The notes: generated by a model not told the origin, from the sequence alone. Shown: positions 34,832 through 43,665, numbered from the stretch's first letter. The stretch: 64,000 bases of DNA from Hydrogenophaga taeniospiralis CCUG 15921 (GCF_001592305.1 NZ_BCWR01000011.1:1-64000); one strand, 5' to 3'. Numbers and translations: made by a program.

Positions 34832-36019
34832 TTGAAACATGCCCTGCGACTGGCCGCCCTGGCCATCACCCTGCCCGCGTTCGCACAGACCGCCCCGCCC
34901 GATTTCACCCAGTGCATCGACGGCTTGCAGGGCACTGCCCGTGCGGCCGGGGTTTCCGAATCGGCCTACCGCCGCTTCACCCAGGAACTGCAGCCCGACA
35001 TGAGCGTGATCGAGAAGCTCGACTTCCAGCCCGAGTTCCGCACCCCCATCTGGGACTATCTCGCCGGCCTGGTGGACGACGAGCGTGTGGCCGAGGGCCG
35101 TGCCCTGCTGGCGCAGCACGCCGAGACCCTGGAGCGCGCGCAGCAGCGTTACGGCGTGGACCCGGCCACCGTGGTGGCGGTGTGGGGGGTCGAGAGCAAC
35201 TTCGGCCAGAGCTTCGGCAAATACCCGCTGGTGCAGGCGCTGGGCACGCTGTCGTGTTACGGGCGGCGCCAGGCCTATTTCCGCACCGAGCTGTACGCCA
35301 CGCTGCGCATCCTGCAGGCCGGCCACATCGCGCCCGAGCGCCTGGTCGGCTCCTGGGCCGGCGCCTTTGGCCACACCCAGTTCATGCCCAGCACCTTCGA
35401 GCGGCTGGCGGTGGACTTCGACGGCGACGGCCGGGCCGACCTAATGGACAGCACCCCAGACGCACTGGGCTCGACCGCGAACTTCCTGGACAAGGCTGGC
35501 TGGCAGAGCGGCCAGCCCTGGGGTTTTGAAGTGAAGCTCCCCGAGGGCTTCAACACCGGCGGCGAAGGCCGGCGCAGCAAGCGGAGCATGAGCGAATGGA
35601 GCGCACGCGGCGTGACCCGCGTGGACGGCTCGCCGCTGCCCGCCAACCTGGGCAGCGCCGGCCTGATGACGCCCGCCGGCCCCGGCGGCCCGGCGTTTCT
35701 GGTGTTCAAGAACTTCGACGCGATCTACAGCTACAACGCCGCCGAGAGCTACGGCCTGGCCATCGCCCACCTGGCCGACCGCCTGCGCGGTGGCGGCCCC
35801 TTCGTCACCCCCTGGCCCACCGACGACCCGGGCCTCTCACGCGCCGAACGCCGCGAACTGCAGGGCCTGCTGATCCTGCGCGGCCACGACATCGGCGAAG
35901 TGGACGGCATGCTGGGTGAAAAGAGCCGAATGGCGATCCGCGCCGAGCAGGAGCGGCTGGGCCACGAGGTGAACGGGCGGGGTGGACAGAAGCTGTTGCA
36001 GGCGCTGCGCGGCGGGTAG
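34832..36019 (+). CDS. Lytic murein transglycosylase B (MltB family) with C-terminal peptidoglycan-binding domain
   Basis: This cell-wall enzyme cleaves glycan strands and forms anhydromuramyl ends. I take TTG 34832 as start, because GGAG lies 8 bases before it and it gives a clean signal peptide ending PAFAQ; a GTG at 34823 is the alternative. The catalytic glutamate lies in GVESNFGQS (about residue 121), followed by GSWAGAFGHTQFMPSTF, typical of MltB. Residues from about 330 form a PGB-1 type domain: LQGLLILRGHDIGEVDGMLG. The protein has 395 residues and is probably periplasmic; no lipobox is visible. It starts 1 base after the nuclease stop. Confidence 0.93.
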   Translation: MKHALRLAALAITLPAFAQTAPPDFTQCIDGLQGTARAAGVSESAYRRFTQELQPDMSVIEKLDFQPEFRTPIWDYLAGLVDDERVAEGRALLAQHAETLERAQQRYGVDPATVVAVWGVESNFGQSFGKYPLVQALGTLSCYGRRQAYFRTELYATLRILQAGHIAPERLVGSWAGAFGHTQFMPSTFERLAVDFDGDGRADLMDSTPDALGSTANFLDKAGWQSGQPWGFEVKLPEGFNTGGEGRRSKRSMSEWSARGVTRVDGSPLPANLGSAGLMTPAGPGGPAFLVFKNFDAIYSYNAAESYGLAIAHLADRLRGGGPFVTPWPTDDPGLSRAERRELQGLLILRGHDIGEVDGMLGEKSRMAIRAEQERLGHEVNGRGGQKLLQALRGG

Positions 36020-36025
36020 GCTGGC

Positions 36026-36463
36026 TCAGCAGCCCGGATCGACGATGTTGGTGCAATGCCCACACTCTGCATTGCTGCGGCCGTTCGGAACAGGTTTGCT
36101 GCAAGCGAGATAACAAGCCTGCGATGCTTCGTACGCCTGCTTCATTTTCGCGCATGCGGCCTGACGGGCGGCCAGACCAACGGGTTCTTCGGACGGCAAG
36201 ACAGACACCGGCGGCGTTTTGTTGACCACCGGCTTGGACGCCGGTTTCTTCACTGGCGGTGGAGGCGCCACGAACCGGTTCATCAGGTTGGGCTTGCGCA
36301 CCTTCACCTCCTCGACCTTCTCCCGATCAGAACCTGGCCGGTTGTCGTCGAAGTGGGTACGCCCTTGTTCATCCACCCATTGGTAGATCTCGGCCTGGGT
36401 GGCGGTACAGGTGAGCCCCCACAGCAAGGGCAGCAGCGTCGCGGCGCGAATGATGGAGTTCAT
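36026..36463 (-). CDS. Secreted DUF4124-type protein
   Basis: This 145-residue protein has a signal peptide ending at TATQAEI (about 24). It is followed by the DUF4124 motif YQWVDEQGRTHFDDNRPG, which is common in proteobacterial periplasmic proteins of unknown function. A Pro/Lys-rich middle (PPPPVKKPASKP) leads to a Cys-rich end with six cysteines (AACAKM, ACYLACSK, ECGHC, PGC), likely disulfide-bonded in the periplasm. It converges with the transglycosylase gene, 6 bases apart, and is followed upstream by two small unknown genes. Confidence 0.75.
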   Translation of the reverse strand: MNSIIRAATLLPLLWGLTCTATQAEIYQWVDEQGRTHFDDNRPGSDREKVEEVKVRKPNLMNRFVAPPPPVKKPASKPVVNKTPPVSVLPSEEPVGLAARQAACAKMKQAYEASQACYLACSKPVPNGRSNAECGHCTNIVDPGC

Positions 36464-36469
36464 GGTTCT

Positions 36470-36916
36470 TCACACCCACCCGAACTGCGCCCGCACGTCG
36501 CGCGCCGTCACATTGACGGGCGCGGTGGGGGCCTGGGTGTATTGCCGCAGGTTGGGCGCTCGCACGCCGCCGCCGTCCTGGCCGAGCACGGCCACACCCT
36601 TGACGCGCCAGCCCAGTTCCCTGAGCGCGGCCACATAGGCCAGTGCGTCCGGGTACTCCACGGTGTCGGTCTTGTTGGCGTTGGGCGAAAGGCAGAACAG
36701 CACCGCCTCGCAGCGCGCGCGGGTCACCTCCACCACGAACTGCTCAACCGTGGTCCGGGTGTCCTGCAGGGTGCCCACGCGGGCATAGAAGCGCGTTGGC
36801 CGCCGGGCACCCTGGATCAGGATGTCGCGCACACTGCGGTTGAAACAGCCCGTGAGGCTGCGCACCAGGGAGGCTTTGCGGGTGTTGGGGTTGCCGATGA
36901 CGATGTAGGCGTCCAT
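36470..36916 (-). CDS. Hypothetical protein with degenerate P-loop
   Basis: This is a 148-residue protein that I do not recognise. Near the N terminus it carries GNPNTRKASLVRSLTG, which looks like the GTPase G1 loop (GxxNxGKSSL) with Arg in place of the second glycine. A later stretch, EAVLFCLSPNANKTDTVEYP, could be a degenerate G3/G4-like region. It may be a nucleotide-binding relic or a sensor that has lost catalysis. It ends 6 bases before the DUF4124 gene start and begins 16 bases after the YbjQ-like stop, so the three form a small operon. Confidence in expression is fair; function is unknown. Confidence 0.6.
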   Translation of the reverse strand: MDAYIVIGNPNTRKASLVRSLTGCFNRSVRDILIQGARRPTRFYARVGTLQDTRTTVEQFVVEVTRARCEAVLFCLSPNANKTDTVEYPDALAYVAALRELGWRVKGVAVLGQDGGGVRAPNLRQYTQAPTAPVNVTARDVRAQFGWV

Positions 36917-36932
36917 GGGAATGCACCGGGCC

Positions 36933-37280
36933 TCAGCCCAGCTTCACCGCCGTGCCGCTGACGGCGACCATCATCATGCCGTTGGTTTCGCCCATGACCT
37001 CGTAGTCGAAGTCGATGCCGATCACGCCGTTGGCGCCCATCTCTTTCGCGGCGTCGATCAGTTCCTCCAACGCCGCATCGCGCGCCCCGGCCAGCGCGCG
37101 CTCGTAGCCGCCCGCGCGTCCGCCCACGACGTCGCGGACGGAAGAGAACATGTCGCGAAAGATGTTGGCGCCGATGATGGCTTCGCCGTTGACCACACCG
37201 AGGTACTGTTTCAGATCGATGCCGGGTGGCGTGGTGGTGCTGAGGAAAAAACCGTCGGTGGATTTCGAAAACCAGCCCAT
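36933..37280 (-). CDS. YbjQ/UPF0145 family protein
   Basis: This 115-residue protein belongs to the small UPF0145 (YbjQ) family of pentameric heavy-metal-binding-like folds, with no proven function. The stretch [29 protein letters not shown] and the family end [31 protein letters not shown] match it well. I chose ATG 37280 (MGWFSK) after GGGAG. It heads a three-gene leftward operon with the P-loop-like and DUF4124 proteins. Confidence 0.88.
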   Translation of the reverse strand: MGWFSKSTDGFFLSTTTPPGIDLKQYLGVVNGEAIIGANIFRDMFSSVRDVVGGRAGGYERALAGARDAALEELIDAAKEMGANGVIGIDFDYEVMGETNGMMMVAVSGTAVKLG

Positions 37281-37407
37281 GTGAACTCCCGTTGGATGGG
37301 TGAGTGGGATGCACCAGCAGGTGCCTGCGGTTTCATTGTGCCAGCGGCCAAGCACCCCCTCACCCCAACCCTCTCCCGCGTGCGGGAGAGGGAGCCAGAC
37401 AGACCCT

Positions 37408-38052
37408 TCACCAGAGTGACACCAGCTTCCCGCCCTGCAGCCCCCAGGCGTGTTGCGCCATGGCGCGCGCCTCCTGTTCGTCGTGGGTGACGAGGATGGC
37501 GCTCATCCCGGCTTCGGTGATGCGTTCGCGGAACTCGGCGCGCAGCTGTTCGCGCAGCGTGGCGTCGAGCGCGCTGAAAGGTTCGTCGAGCAGCAGGGCG
37601 CGCGGCTGCGTGATGAGCGCGCGCGCCAGCGCGACACGCTGCTGCTCGCCGCCCGAGAGCGTCCAGACCTTGCCCAGCGCGTGACCGGCGAGGCCGAAGC
37701 GCGCGAGCATGGTGCGCGCCCGCTCCCGCGCCTCGCTGCGGCGCACGCCCTGCTCCACCAGACCGAAGGCCACGTTGTCCTGCACGTTGAGGTGAGGGAA
37801 CAGCGCAAAGTCCTGGAACATGAGCGCAAAGCCGCGGCGCTCGGGCGGCAGGGCCGTGATGTCCACGCCGTCGAACCACACGCTGCCCGCCTCCGGCGCG
37901 TCCAGCCCGGCCACGATCTTGAGCAGGGTGCTCTTGCCGCTGCCCGAGGCACCGAGCAGGGCCACGGTTTCGCCCGCGGCCACGCGCAGGCTCACGCCGT
38001 CGAGCAGCGGGCGGTGGTCCCATTGTTTGCGGATGTCGCGCAGTTCAAGCAT
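37408..38052 (-). CDS. thiQ: Thiamine ABC transporter ATP-binding protein ThiQ
   Basis: ThiQ powers uptake of thiamine or its phosphates. The 214-residue ATPase has Walker [10 protein letters not shown] at about residue 37, Q-loop [11 protein letters not shown], signature LSGGEQQRV, Walker [11 protein letters not shown] and switch THDEQEA. I use ATG 38052, because an AAGGA site fits it better than the upstream ATG at 38061. It overlaps the thiP stop by 8 bases, so it is translationally coupled. It is the last gene of thiBPQ under a TPP riboswitch. Confidence 0.93.
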   Translation of the reverse strand: MLELRDIRKQWDHRPLLDGVSLRVAAGETVALLGASGSGKSTLLKIVAGLDAPEAGSVWFDGVDITALPPERRGFALMFQDFALFPHLNVQDNVAFGLVEQGVRRSEARERARTMLARFGLAGHALGKVWTLSGGEQQRVALARALITQPRALLLDEPFSALDATLREQLRAEFRERITEAGMSAILVTHDEQEARAMAQHAWGLQGGKLVSLW

Positions 38053-39691
38053 GGGTGCCATTGTCCTTGCGCGCAGGGCCTTCGATCAGGGTGAACGCGG
38101 CCAGCGCCAGCCCCATCAGCACGCAGGCGAGCACCAGCGCCGCATCGAGGTTGGCGGCGCCAGGGCGACCCAGGTGCTGGTAGATCAGCGTCGTGAGCGT
38201 GGTCCATTCGGGCCGCGAAAGGAACAGCGTGACGGCGAACTCGCCCAGCGCGGTGGCGGCAGCGAAGGCCATGCCACGGCGCAGCGCGGGCGCCACCAGC
38301 GGCAGCGTGACCCGCCACAACACACGCCATGGCCGGGCGCCCAGCGTGGCCGCGGCCTGCGCGTAGCTGGCGGGCAGGCTGTCGAGCGCGGCGGTGAGCG
38401 ACTTGGCCACGAAGGGGTAGGCCAGCAGCGCATAGGCAGCCACCAGCAGGGCGAGGCTGGCGGTCCAGTCCGGGTAGAGCAGCAACAGGCCGAAAGCCAC
38501 GGTCACTGGCGAGACCACGAACGGCAGGAAGGCCGCGGCACGCCAGGCCAGCGCGAGCGCACCGCGCGCCTCGCTGGCGTGGCGCTGCAGGCTGGCCGCG
38601 TCCAGCGCGCGCACCGCCAGCGCGTGCGTGAGGCCCAGCGCGGTGGCCAGGGTCAGCGCCATGGCGGTGAAGCGCAGCGTGTTCCACAAGGCCGCGCGCG
38701 TGTCGGCTTCGAACAGGACCACCGCGCCCTGCCCACCCAGCAACGCCTGCGCCGCGCGCCACACGATGGCCAGCAGCGGCGCGGCGCACACCACGAACAG
38801 CACCGCCAGCGCGCCCGCCACCGCCGCCCACTGCGCCGCGCTGCGGGGACGCTGGCGTGCCACCGGCGACACGCGGCCGGGCGCCGCGAGCCGCTTTTCC
38901 AGCCAGGCGTAGGCCAGCGCCACGGCGCCGGTCAGCAACAGCATCCAGACCGCGAGCACGCTCGCCTGCCCCAGCGCCAGCTCGTGCGCCACCAGGGTGT
39001 AGATCTCGACTTCGACAGTGGCGTAGTCCTGCCCGCCCAGGATCAGCGCCAGGCCGAAGCCGGCAAAGCAGTAGAGGAACACCAGACACAGCGCCGATGC
39101 CAGCCAGGGCGCGATCGCCGGCCATTCCACGCGCCAGAAGGCCCGCCAGGGCGTGGCGCCCAGCGTGCGCGCGGCGGCCACGCGCGGCGCGCTCACCTGC
39201 TCCAGCGCGTCCACGCCGGCGCGCACCACCACACAGAGGTTGAAAAACAGGTTGCCGTAGAGCAGCAGCCAGGGTGTGTCCACCAGGTCGATACCAACCC
39301 CGGCCAGCGGCGCACCCAGCAGGCCGCGCGGCCCCCAGAGCGCCAGCACGCCCAGCGCGGCCACCAGGGTGGGCACCACGAAGGGCAGCATCAGCAAGCG
39401 CAACACCAGCGAACGGCCCGGAAACGCCAGCCGCGCCAGCACCCAGGCCACGGGCAGACCCAGCACCAGGGCCAGCGCACAGGTGATCGCCGCCTGGGCC
39501 AGGGACCACAACACGCGCCAGCGCAGGAAGTCGTCCTGCCAGACGTCGAGCCAGCGCAGCGGCTCGCCATCGGTCCATTCACCGCCGCCCAGCCCTTCGA
39601 CCAGCAGCCGCAACACCGGCGCCACCAGCAACAGCGCCAGAAAGACCAGCGGCAGCGCGGGCAACAGCCAGCGGGCTGGCAGGCGCGGCAT
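38045..39691 (-). CDS. thiP: Thiamine ABC transporter permease ThiP
   Basis: This large permease of 548 residues has two homologous transmembrane halves, each with six or so spans, as in FbpB/ThiP-type importers. The first coupling block is ARTLGATPWRAFWRVEWPAIAPW near 170, and the second is AATLGARPWRVLWRVTLPLVAPALRRG near 450. These EAA motifs contact ThiQ. A gap of only 5 bases separates it from thiB. It acts in the inner membrane with ThiB and ThiQ. Confidence 0.93.
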   Translation of the reverse strand: MPRLPARWLLPALPLVFLALLLVAPVLRLLVEGLGGGEWTDGEPLRWLDVWQDDFLRWRVLWSLAQAAITCALALVLGLPVAWVLARLAFPGRSLVLRLLMLPFVVPTLVAALGVLALWGPRGLLGAPLAGVGIDLVDTPWLLLYGNLFFNLCVVVRAGVDALEQVSAPRVAAARTLGATPWRAFWRVEWPAIAPWLASALCLVFLYCFAGFGLALILGGQDYATVEVEIYTLVAHELALGQASVLAVWMLLLTGAVALAYAWLEKRLAAPGRVSPVARQRPRSAAQWAAVAGALAVLFVVCAAPLLAIVWRAAQALLGGQGAVVLFEADTRAALWNTLRFTAMALTLATALGLTHALAVRALDAASLQRHASEARGALALAWRAAAFLPFVVSPVTVAFGLLLLYPDWTASLALLVAAYALLAYPFVAKSLTAALDSLPASYAQAAATLGARPWRVLWRVTLPLVAPALRRGMAFAAATALGEFAVTLFLSRPEWTTLTTLIYQHLGRPGAANLDAALVLACVLMGLALAAFTLIEGPARKDNGTHA

Positions 39692-39696
39692 GGGGT

Positions 39697-40767
39697 TTAT
39701 TTCAGAACCACCTTGGTCCAGCGCTGCAGCCAGGCCTTGGCTTTCTGATTCGCTTCGGCGCTCGCAGGGTTGTCAAACGCGGTGGGCTCACTCGCGTGCG
39801 CCTTCATCACGTCCGCCCGGGCCGCGCCGGCTTCGGCCGGGAACATCCACATCGTGGTCTGCAGCGCCTGCTGGGCCGGGGCCGAGCGCAGGAACTCGAT
39901 GAACTGGCCCGCGGCTTCTTTGGCCGCCGGGTTGCCCCCCTTGACCAACGCCACGCCCTCGACCTGGCGGAACACGCCGCCCTTGAGGAACAGGTTGGCG
40001 GTGGGCGATTCGCTCAGCTTTTCCTTGGCGTAGAACACCTCGGCCGCCGGGCTGCTGGCGTAGCTGACGACGATGGGCCGGGTACCGCCGTTGCGCGTGA
40101 ACTCGGTGTAGTAGGCCTCGGTCCAGCCCTTGACCACCTTCACGCCGTTGGCGCGCATCTGGCCCCACCATTGGAACGCGGCCTCTTCGCCCAGGCCGGC
40201 GATGGTGGCGAACACGAAGGCCTGGCCGGGGCTGGAGGTGGCCGGGTTCTGCACCACCAGCAGCTTGGCGTAAGCGGGCTTGGTGAGGTCTTCGAGCGAG
40301 GTCGGCAGCGCCAGGCCCTTGCTGGCGAACCAGGCCTTGTCGATGTTGAGGTTCACGAAGCCGTAGTCCACCGGCACCACGCCCGAGACCACACCGGTCT
40401 TGTCGGCGCCCTCGGCCATGGCAGCGGCCGACGGGCGCTGCGCGGCGGGGCCGGTGTAGGCGTCGAGCACCTTCGCGGCCGTGGCGCGCGGCAGCAAGGT
40501 GTTGTCGATGCCGTAGACCACGTCGGCGATGGGCTTGGCCTTGGTGAGGATCAGCTTGTTGACCATCTCGCCAGCGTCACCCGCCTTGACGATCTGCAGC
40601 TTCACGCCCGCGTCTTTCTCGAACTGCGCCAGCAGCTCCTTGGGCAGGTCGAACGAACCGTGGGTGAGCACACGCAGTGGCACCGCCTGCGCCCATGCCG
40701 AGGGCGATGCGCCCAGCGCCGCGAGGGAAACCGAAACCAGTGCTGCCGAAAAAAAACGCCGTTGCAT
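39697..40767 (-). CDS. thiB: Thiamine-binding periplasmic protein ThiB
   Basis: This 356-residue binding protein starts with a signal peptide ending SAWAQ. The mature N terminus, LRVLTHGSFDLPKELLAQFEKDAGVKL, and DVVYGIDNTLLPRA are typical of ThiB. The aromatic clamp for thiamine is expected in the region around YDTE-like positions such as TEAYYTEFTRNGGTRPIVVSY. I chose ATG 40767 after AAGGCGG; a longer frame to 40827 runs into the leader. The gene is preceded by a TPP riboswitch that should shut it off when thiamine pyrophosphate is plentiful. Confidence 0.95.
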   Translation of the reverse strand: MQRRFFSAALVSVSLAALGASPSAWAQAVPLRVLTHGSFDLPKELLAQFEKDAGVKLQIVKAGDAGEMVNKLILTKAKPIADVVYGIDNTLLPRATAAKVLDAYTGPAAQRPSAAAMAEGADKTGVVSGVVPVDYGFVNLNIDKAWFASKGLALPTSLEDLTKPAYAKLLVVQNPATSSPGQAFVFATIAGLGEEAAFQWWGQMRANGVKVVKGWTEAYYTEFTRNGGTRPIVVSYASSPAAEVFYAKEKLSESPTANLFLKGGVFRQVEGVALVKGGNPAAKEAAGQFIEFLRSAPAQQALQTTMWMFPAEAGAARADVMKAHASEPTAFDNPASAEANQKAKAWLQRWTKVVLK

Positions 40768-41131
40768 GGGAAGCCGCCTTGTCAAAAAGAACGCCACGGG
40801 AAGCGTCTGACAGGGACGGCAACGCACGCATCGGCGGCCGGCTGGTCACGCTCCCTACGCTGGCACGATCCAGATCAGGTGAGAGGGGTATTTCTCAGCC
40901 GTTGCCCGCTGTACTGCGGGCCCGGCACCCCCGGTGAAGCTGCAAATTGTAGACCCCGTGCGCTTCGCCAAGCCCTGTGTTACCGTGGCCTGGGCCCGCA
41001 GCCACTGCGCGGCCCACCCGCGAGATTGCCTCCTCGGCCCCGCATGCCCCGTCCCTGGTTCCCATGGAAGCGCTGTGCCCGTTCGATCAGAACCGTTTCA
41101 CACCGCACATCCACCATGAAAAGAACCCCGC
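40768..41131. other. Gap of 364 bases: leader of thiBPQ and divergent promoter region
   Basis: It holds the TPP riboswitch (about 40847-40935) and, just beyond, a TACAAT -10-like box on the minus strand (40946-40951). The right half up to the methyltransferase start shows no other recognisable element. Confidence 0.6.
40847..40935 (-). ncRNA. TPP (thiamine pyrophosphate) riboswitch, THI element
   Basis: On the minus strand the conserved core is present in order: CTGAGA in the J2 region, then ACCC, ACCTGATCCAGATCGTGCC and GCGTAGGGA. A variable stem with GCCCGCAGTACAGCGGGC separates the first conserved parts. It lies 80 bases before the thiB start, so it probably controls thiBPQ translation or termination in response to TPP. 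Confidence 0.95.
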
Positions 41132-41794
41132 ATGCCCGGCTACGAAGTCCGACACCAGACGGTCACCATCGGCGGCCTGGACTACGCCGTGCGCTCCCTG
41201 CTCGACAACCAGCAATACGCTGACCCGCATGGCAGCGCCGAAGACGCGGGCATGGGCGCCTCGGGCTGGCCGCTGTTTGGCCAGGTCTGGCCCTCAGCGC
41301 GCGTGCTGGCGCTGGCCATGCACAGCCACGCCATCGAAGGCAAACGCGTCCTGGAGATCGGCGCCGGCCTGGCGCTGGCCAGCCTGGTGATCCACCGCCG
41401 CGCGGGCGACGTGACCGTGACCGACTGGCATCCGCTGACCGAGGCCTTCCTGCACGAAAACCTGCTGGCCAATGACCTGGGCCCGCTGCCCTACCAGCCC
41501 GGCAACTGGGCGCTGGACGACGCCAGCGGCGCCAGTGGCCTGGGCCGATTCGACCTCATCATCGGCAGCGACGTGCTCTACGAACGCCAGCAGCCGGCCC
41601 AGCTCGCGCGCTTCATCGACCAGCACGCCAGCGCGGGCGCCGAAATCATCATCGTGGACCCGGACCGCGGCAACCGCAGCGCCTTCTGCCAAGCCATGGC
41701 CACGCTCGGCTACGGGCTGCACATGCAGGCCGCCAGCCGAACGCTGGAAAGCGGCGAGGCGTACAAGGGGCGCTTCCTGACGTTCACGCGCTGA
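41132..41794 (+). CDS. SAM-dependent methyltransferase, METTL21/nicotinamide-methyltransferase-like
   Basis: This is a 220-residue class I methyltransferase. The SAM site has motif I RVLEIGAGLALASL near 72, an acidic residue at the end of strand 2 (VTVTDWHPLTE), and LIIGSDVLYE as the post-II block, where protein lysine methyltransferases of the METTL21 group carry similar DxxY residues. A protein or small-molecule acceptor cannot be told apart. The start at 41132 lacks a strong ribosome site. A bidirectional terminator follows 57 bases later. Confidence 0.82.
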   Translation: MPGYEVRHQTVTIGGLDYAVRSLLDNQQYADPHGSAEDAGMGASGWPLFGQVWPSARVLALAMHSHAIEGKRVLEIGAGLALASLVIHRRAGDVTVTDWHPLTEAFLHENLLANDLGPLPYQPGNWALDDASGASGLGRFDLIIGSDVLYERQQPAQLARFIDQHASAGAEIIIVDPDRGNRSAFCQAMATLGYGLHMQAASRTLESGEAYKGRFLTFTR

Positions 41795-41850
41795 CGACGC
41801 GGGCACCTGCCGAACGCCGGGGGCCGGGCCATCGGTCACACCGGCACCCG

Positions 41851-41888
41851 CCCACAAAAAAAGGCCCCGCAAGGGCCTTTTTTGTGGG
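41851..41888. terminator. Bidirectional rho-independent terminator
   Basis: The palindrome CCCACAAAAAAAGGCCC with GGGCCTTTTTTGTGGG encloses a 5-base loop. It has A-runs and T-runs on both sides, so it can stop transcription from both the methyltransferase gene and the convergent small basic protein gene. Confidence 0.92.
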
Positions 41889-41914
41889 ACCGCCGCGGGG
41901 GCGATCGGTACGGC

Positions 41915-42085
41915 TCAGCCGCCCTTCTTCGAGCGCTTGCCCGGGTTCTTCTTGCTGCGCGTGGCCACGCCACGTTCCAGGCTGACGCGTTGGCCGCGGC
42001 CGGGGGTGGTCAGGGAGACGCCAGCAATGGGCTTGGGACGGGGGGTGGCTTTGCGGTCGGCTTCGGTGACGATTTTGTTGCCCAT
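41915..42085 (-). CDS. Small basic protein (56 residues), unknown function
   Basis: A frame of 56 residues begins MGNKIVTEADRK and ends with a Lys/Arg-rich tail (RSKKNPGKRSKKGG). It has about 17 Lys/Arg residues, so the pI should be very high, which suggests nucleic-acid binding. A strong terminator directly follows its stop, which supports it as a real transcription unit. The ribosome site is weak (GGAT). I do not recognise the family. Confidence 0.6.
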   Translation of the reverse strand: MGNKIVTEADRKATPRPKPIAGVSLTTPGRGQRVSLERGVATRSKKNPGKRSKKGG

Positions 42086-42169
42086 GTCGGATCCAGACAG
42101 AAATTGGTTGAAAACCCCTCTATTAGGCCACAGGCCGTGCGGGCGGCGCCAGCAGCGCCCTGGCGGCGC

Positions 42170-43066
42170 TCAGCCCGCCACGTCCACCATGTTCCAGGTG
42201 AACGCCGAGTCGGTGGACAGGGCCTCGGCGCGGTGCACCGGCATCTGCCAGCCGTTTTGCGGGTTCACCTGGGCCGAGATGTCGATGCGCGGCGCCTGCG
42301 CCACCACGCCGCCGAAGATGGTGGCGAACGAGGCGTCGGCGGCGTCACGCCCGGTGCCGATGCGGATGAAACCCATGGGGATGGCGGTGCCCGAGGGGTC
42401 GAACAGGTACCAGCGGTGGCCCAGGTACACCTCCACGTAGGCGTGGAAGTCGGTCGGGCCGAGCGCGGGGTCGGCGCCGAAGTCGATCGCGGTGGTGAAA
42501 CGCGCCGGGATGTTGAGCGCGCGGCACATGGTGATCATGAGGTGCGCGAAATCGCGGCACACGCCCTTGTGGTCGTTGAGCGTGTCCAGCGCCGAGGTCA
42601 TGGAGTTGCTGGTGTTCGACTCGAACCTGACCTGGCTCTGCACCCACTGCTTGATGGCCTCCACACGGCGGTAGCCCTGTGGCATCTGGCCAAACAGGTT
42701 GTTCGCCATGGCGGTCACGCAGTCCGACTGGCAGTAGCGGCTGGGGTAGAGGTAGATCAGCGCTTCGGGCGGCAGCTGGGCCACCGGGGTTTCAAACACA
42801 GAGTCGGGCTGCGCCACGTGGTGCGTGATGTCGAGCGTGGCGCGGTAGCGCAGCTGCAGCGGGCCGGGCCCGGCGCTCAGGCGCAGCGTGCGGCTACGGG
42901 TGGCCGGGTCGGTGTGCATGACCAGGGGCACGGGCTGGCTCACCTGGAGCTCTTCCCACACCACTTTCTGCTGGGGCGAGTGAGCGGCCTGGACGTTGAA
43001 GATGAAGTCGGCGGACGGGGGGTTGATCGCGTACTGCAGATCGATGGCGAGGTGGATGCGGACCAT
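42170..43066 (-). CDS. Transglutaminase-like cysteine protease-fold protein
   Basis: This is a 298-residue protein with an N-terminal beta domain (about 1-120) and a C-terminal transglutaminase-like domain. The triad is visible: Cys in GVCRDFAH near 169, His in TDFHAYVEVYL near 203 and Asp in YLFDPSGTAIP near 218. In bacteria such proteins often sit with circularly permuted ATP-grasp and alpha-E partners that are absent here. It may cut or crosslink peptides, but no partner is nearby. ATG 43066 was chosen; longer upstream codons overlap the promoter region. Confidence 0.85.
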   Translation of the reverse strand: MVRIHLAIDLQYAINPPSADFIFNVQAAHSPQQKVVWEELQVSQPVPLVMHTDPATRSRTLRLSAGPGPLQLRYRATLDITHHVAQPDSVFETPVAQLPPEALIYLYPSRYCQSDCVTAMANNLFGQMPQGYRRVEAIKQWVQSQVRFESNTSNSMTSALDTLNDHKGVCRDFAHLMITMCRALNIPARFTTAIDFGADPALGPTDFHAYVEVYLGHRWYLFDPSGTAIPMGFIRIGTGRDAADASFATIFGGVVAQAPRIDISAQVNPQNGWQMPVHRAEALSTDSAFTWNMVDVAG

Positions 43067-43201
43067 GGGGTTCACCGTGAAGAAGAAAGAGGAAGGTCGA
43101 GGGCCCGGTAGCGGGCCGCTGGCGCGCATGCGCCGCGAATCGGTGAATGTGACGTCAGGGGGAGTGAAAAACCATCTTACGCGCACGCAAGCGCCGGGCC
43201 A

Positions 43202-43217
43202 TGTGCGCTGGCGCACG
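43202..43217. promoter_or_regulatory. TGTGCGCTGGCGCACG, near-palindrome matching the Crp/Fnr-like site
   Basis: It matches TGTNCGCTNGCGNACA at all fixed positions but the last (G for A). It lies 70 bases before the SPW gene and 136 before the transglutaminase-like gene. Confidence 0.5.
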
Positions 43218-43286
43218 GAACCAAGCCGCCCGGCGCGGCCTCAAAACCCTTGCAGCCGGGTTTTCCTGCTGCAGGAGGTACATGCC

Positions 43287-43652
43287 ATGAAACCCCTGAA
43301 ACACTGGACCGACGCGGTCAACGCCGTCCTTGGCGTCTGGCTGGTGGTATCGCCCTGGCTGATGGGCTACCAGGACGTCTCCACGGCCATGTGGAACGCG
43401 GTCATCGTGGGGGCGGCCCTCGTCGCCGCCGCGCTGGGCGCCATCTTCGTGCCACGGGCCTGGGAAGAATGGACCGAGGGTGGCCTGGCGGTGTGGCTGT
43501 TCGCATCGCCCTGGCTGCTGGGGTTCGCCGCCATGGAAGCCGCCATGCTCACGGCGGTGTGCACCGGCGTGGTGATCTTCGCGCTGGCGCTCTGGACCCT
43601 GACGACCGACAGCGAATACAACGGCTGGTGGCACAAGGCCACCGGGCACTGA
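43287..43652 (+). CDS. SPW-repeat integral membrane protein
   Basis: This 121-residue membrane protein has four hydrophobic spans and two copies of the SPW motif, VVSPWLMGY near 21 and FASPWLLGF near 73, typical of the SPW (PF03779) family. Members occur in stress-related clusters; the biochemical role is unknown. A strong GGAGG site precedes ATG 43287. A palindrome shared with the Crp/Fnr-like genes lies 70 bases upstream, so it may belong to their regulon. Confidence 0.88.
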   Translation: MKPLKHWTDAVNAVLGVWLVVSPWLMGYQDVSTAMWNAVIVGAALVAAALGAIFVPRAWEEWTEGGLAVWLFASPWLLGFAAMEAAMLTAVCTGVVIFALALWTLTTDSEYNGWWHKATGH

Positions 43653-43665
43653 GCGCCTGAACGGG

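Noticed and set aside
37820-39748. Open frame of 642 codons antisense to thiP
   Set aside because: ThiP is well supported by EAA motifs and operon context; the antisense frame has only Gln/Arg/His-rich sequence.
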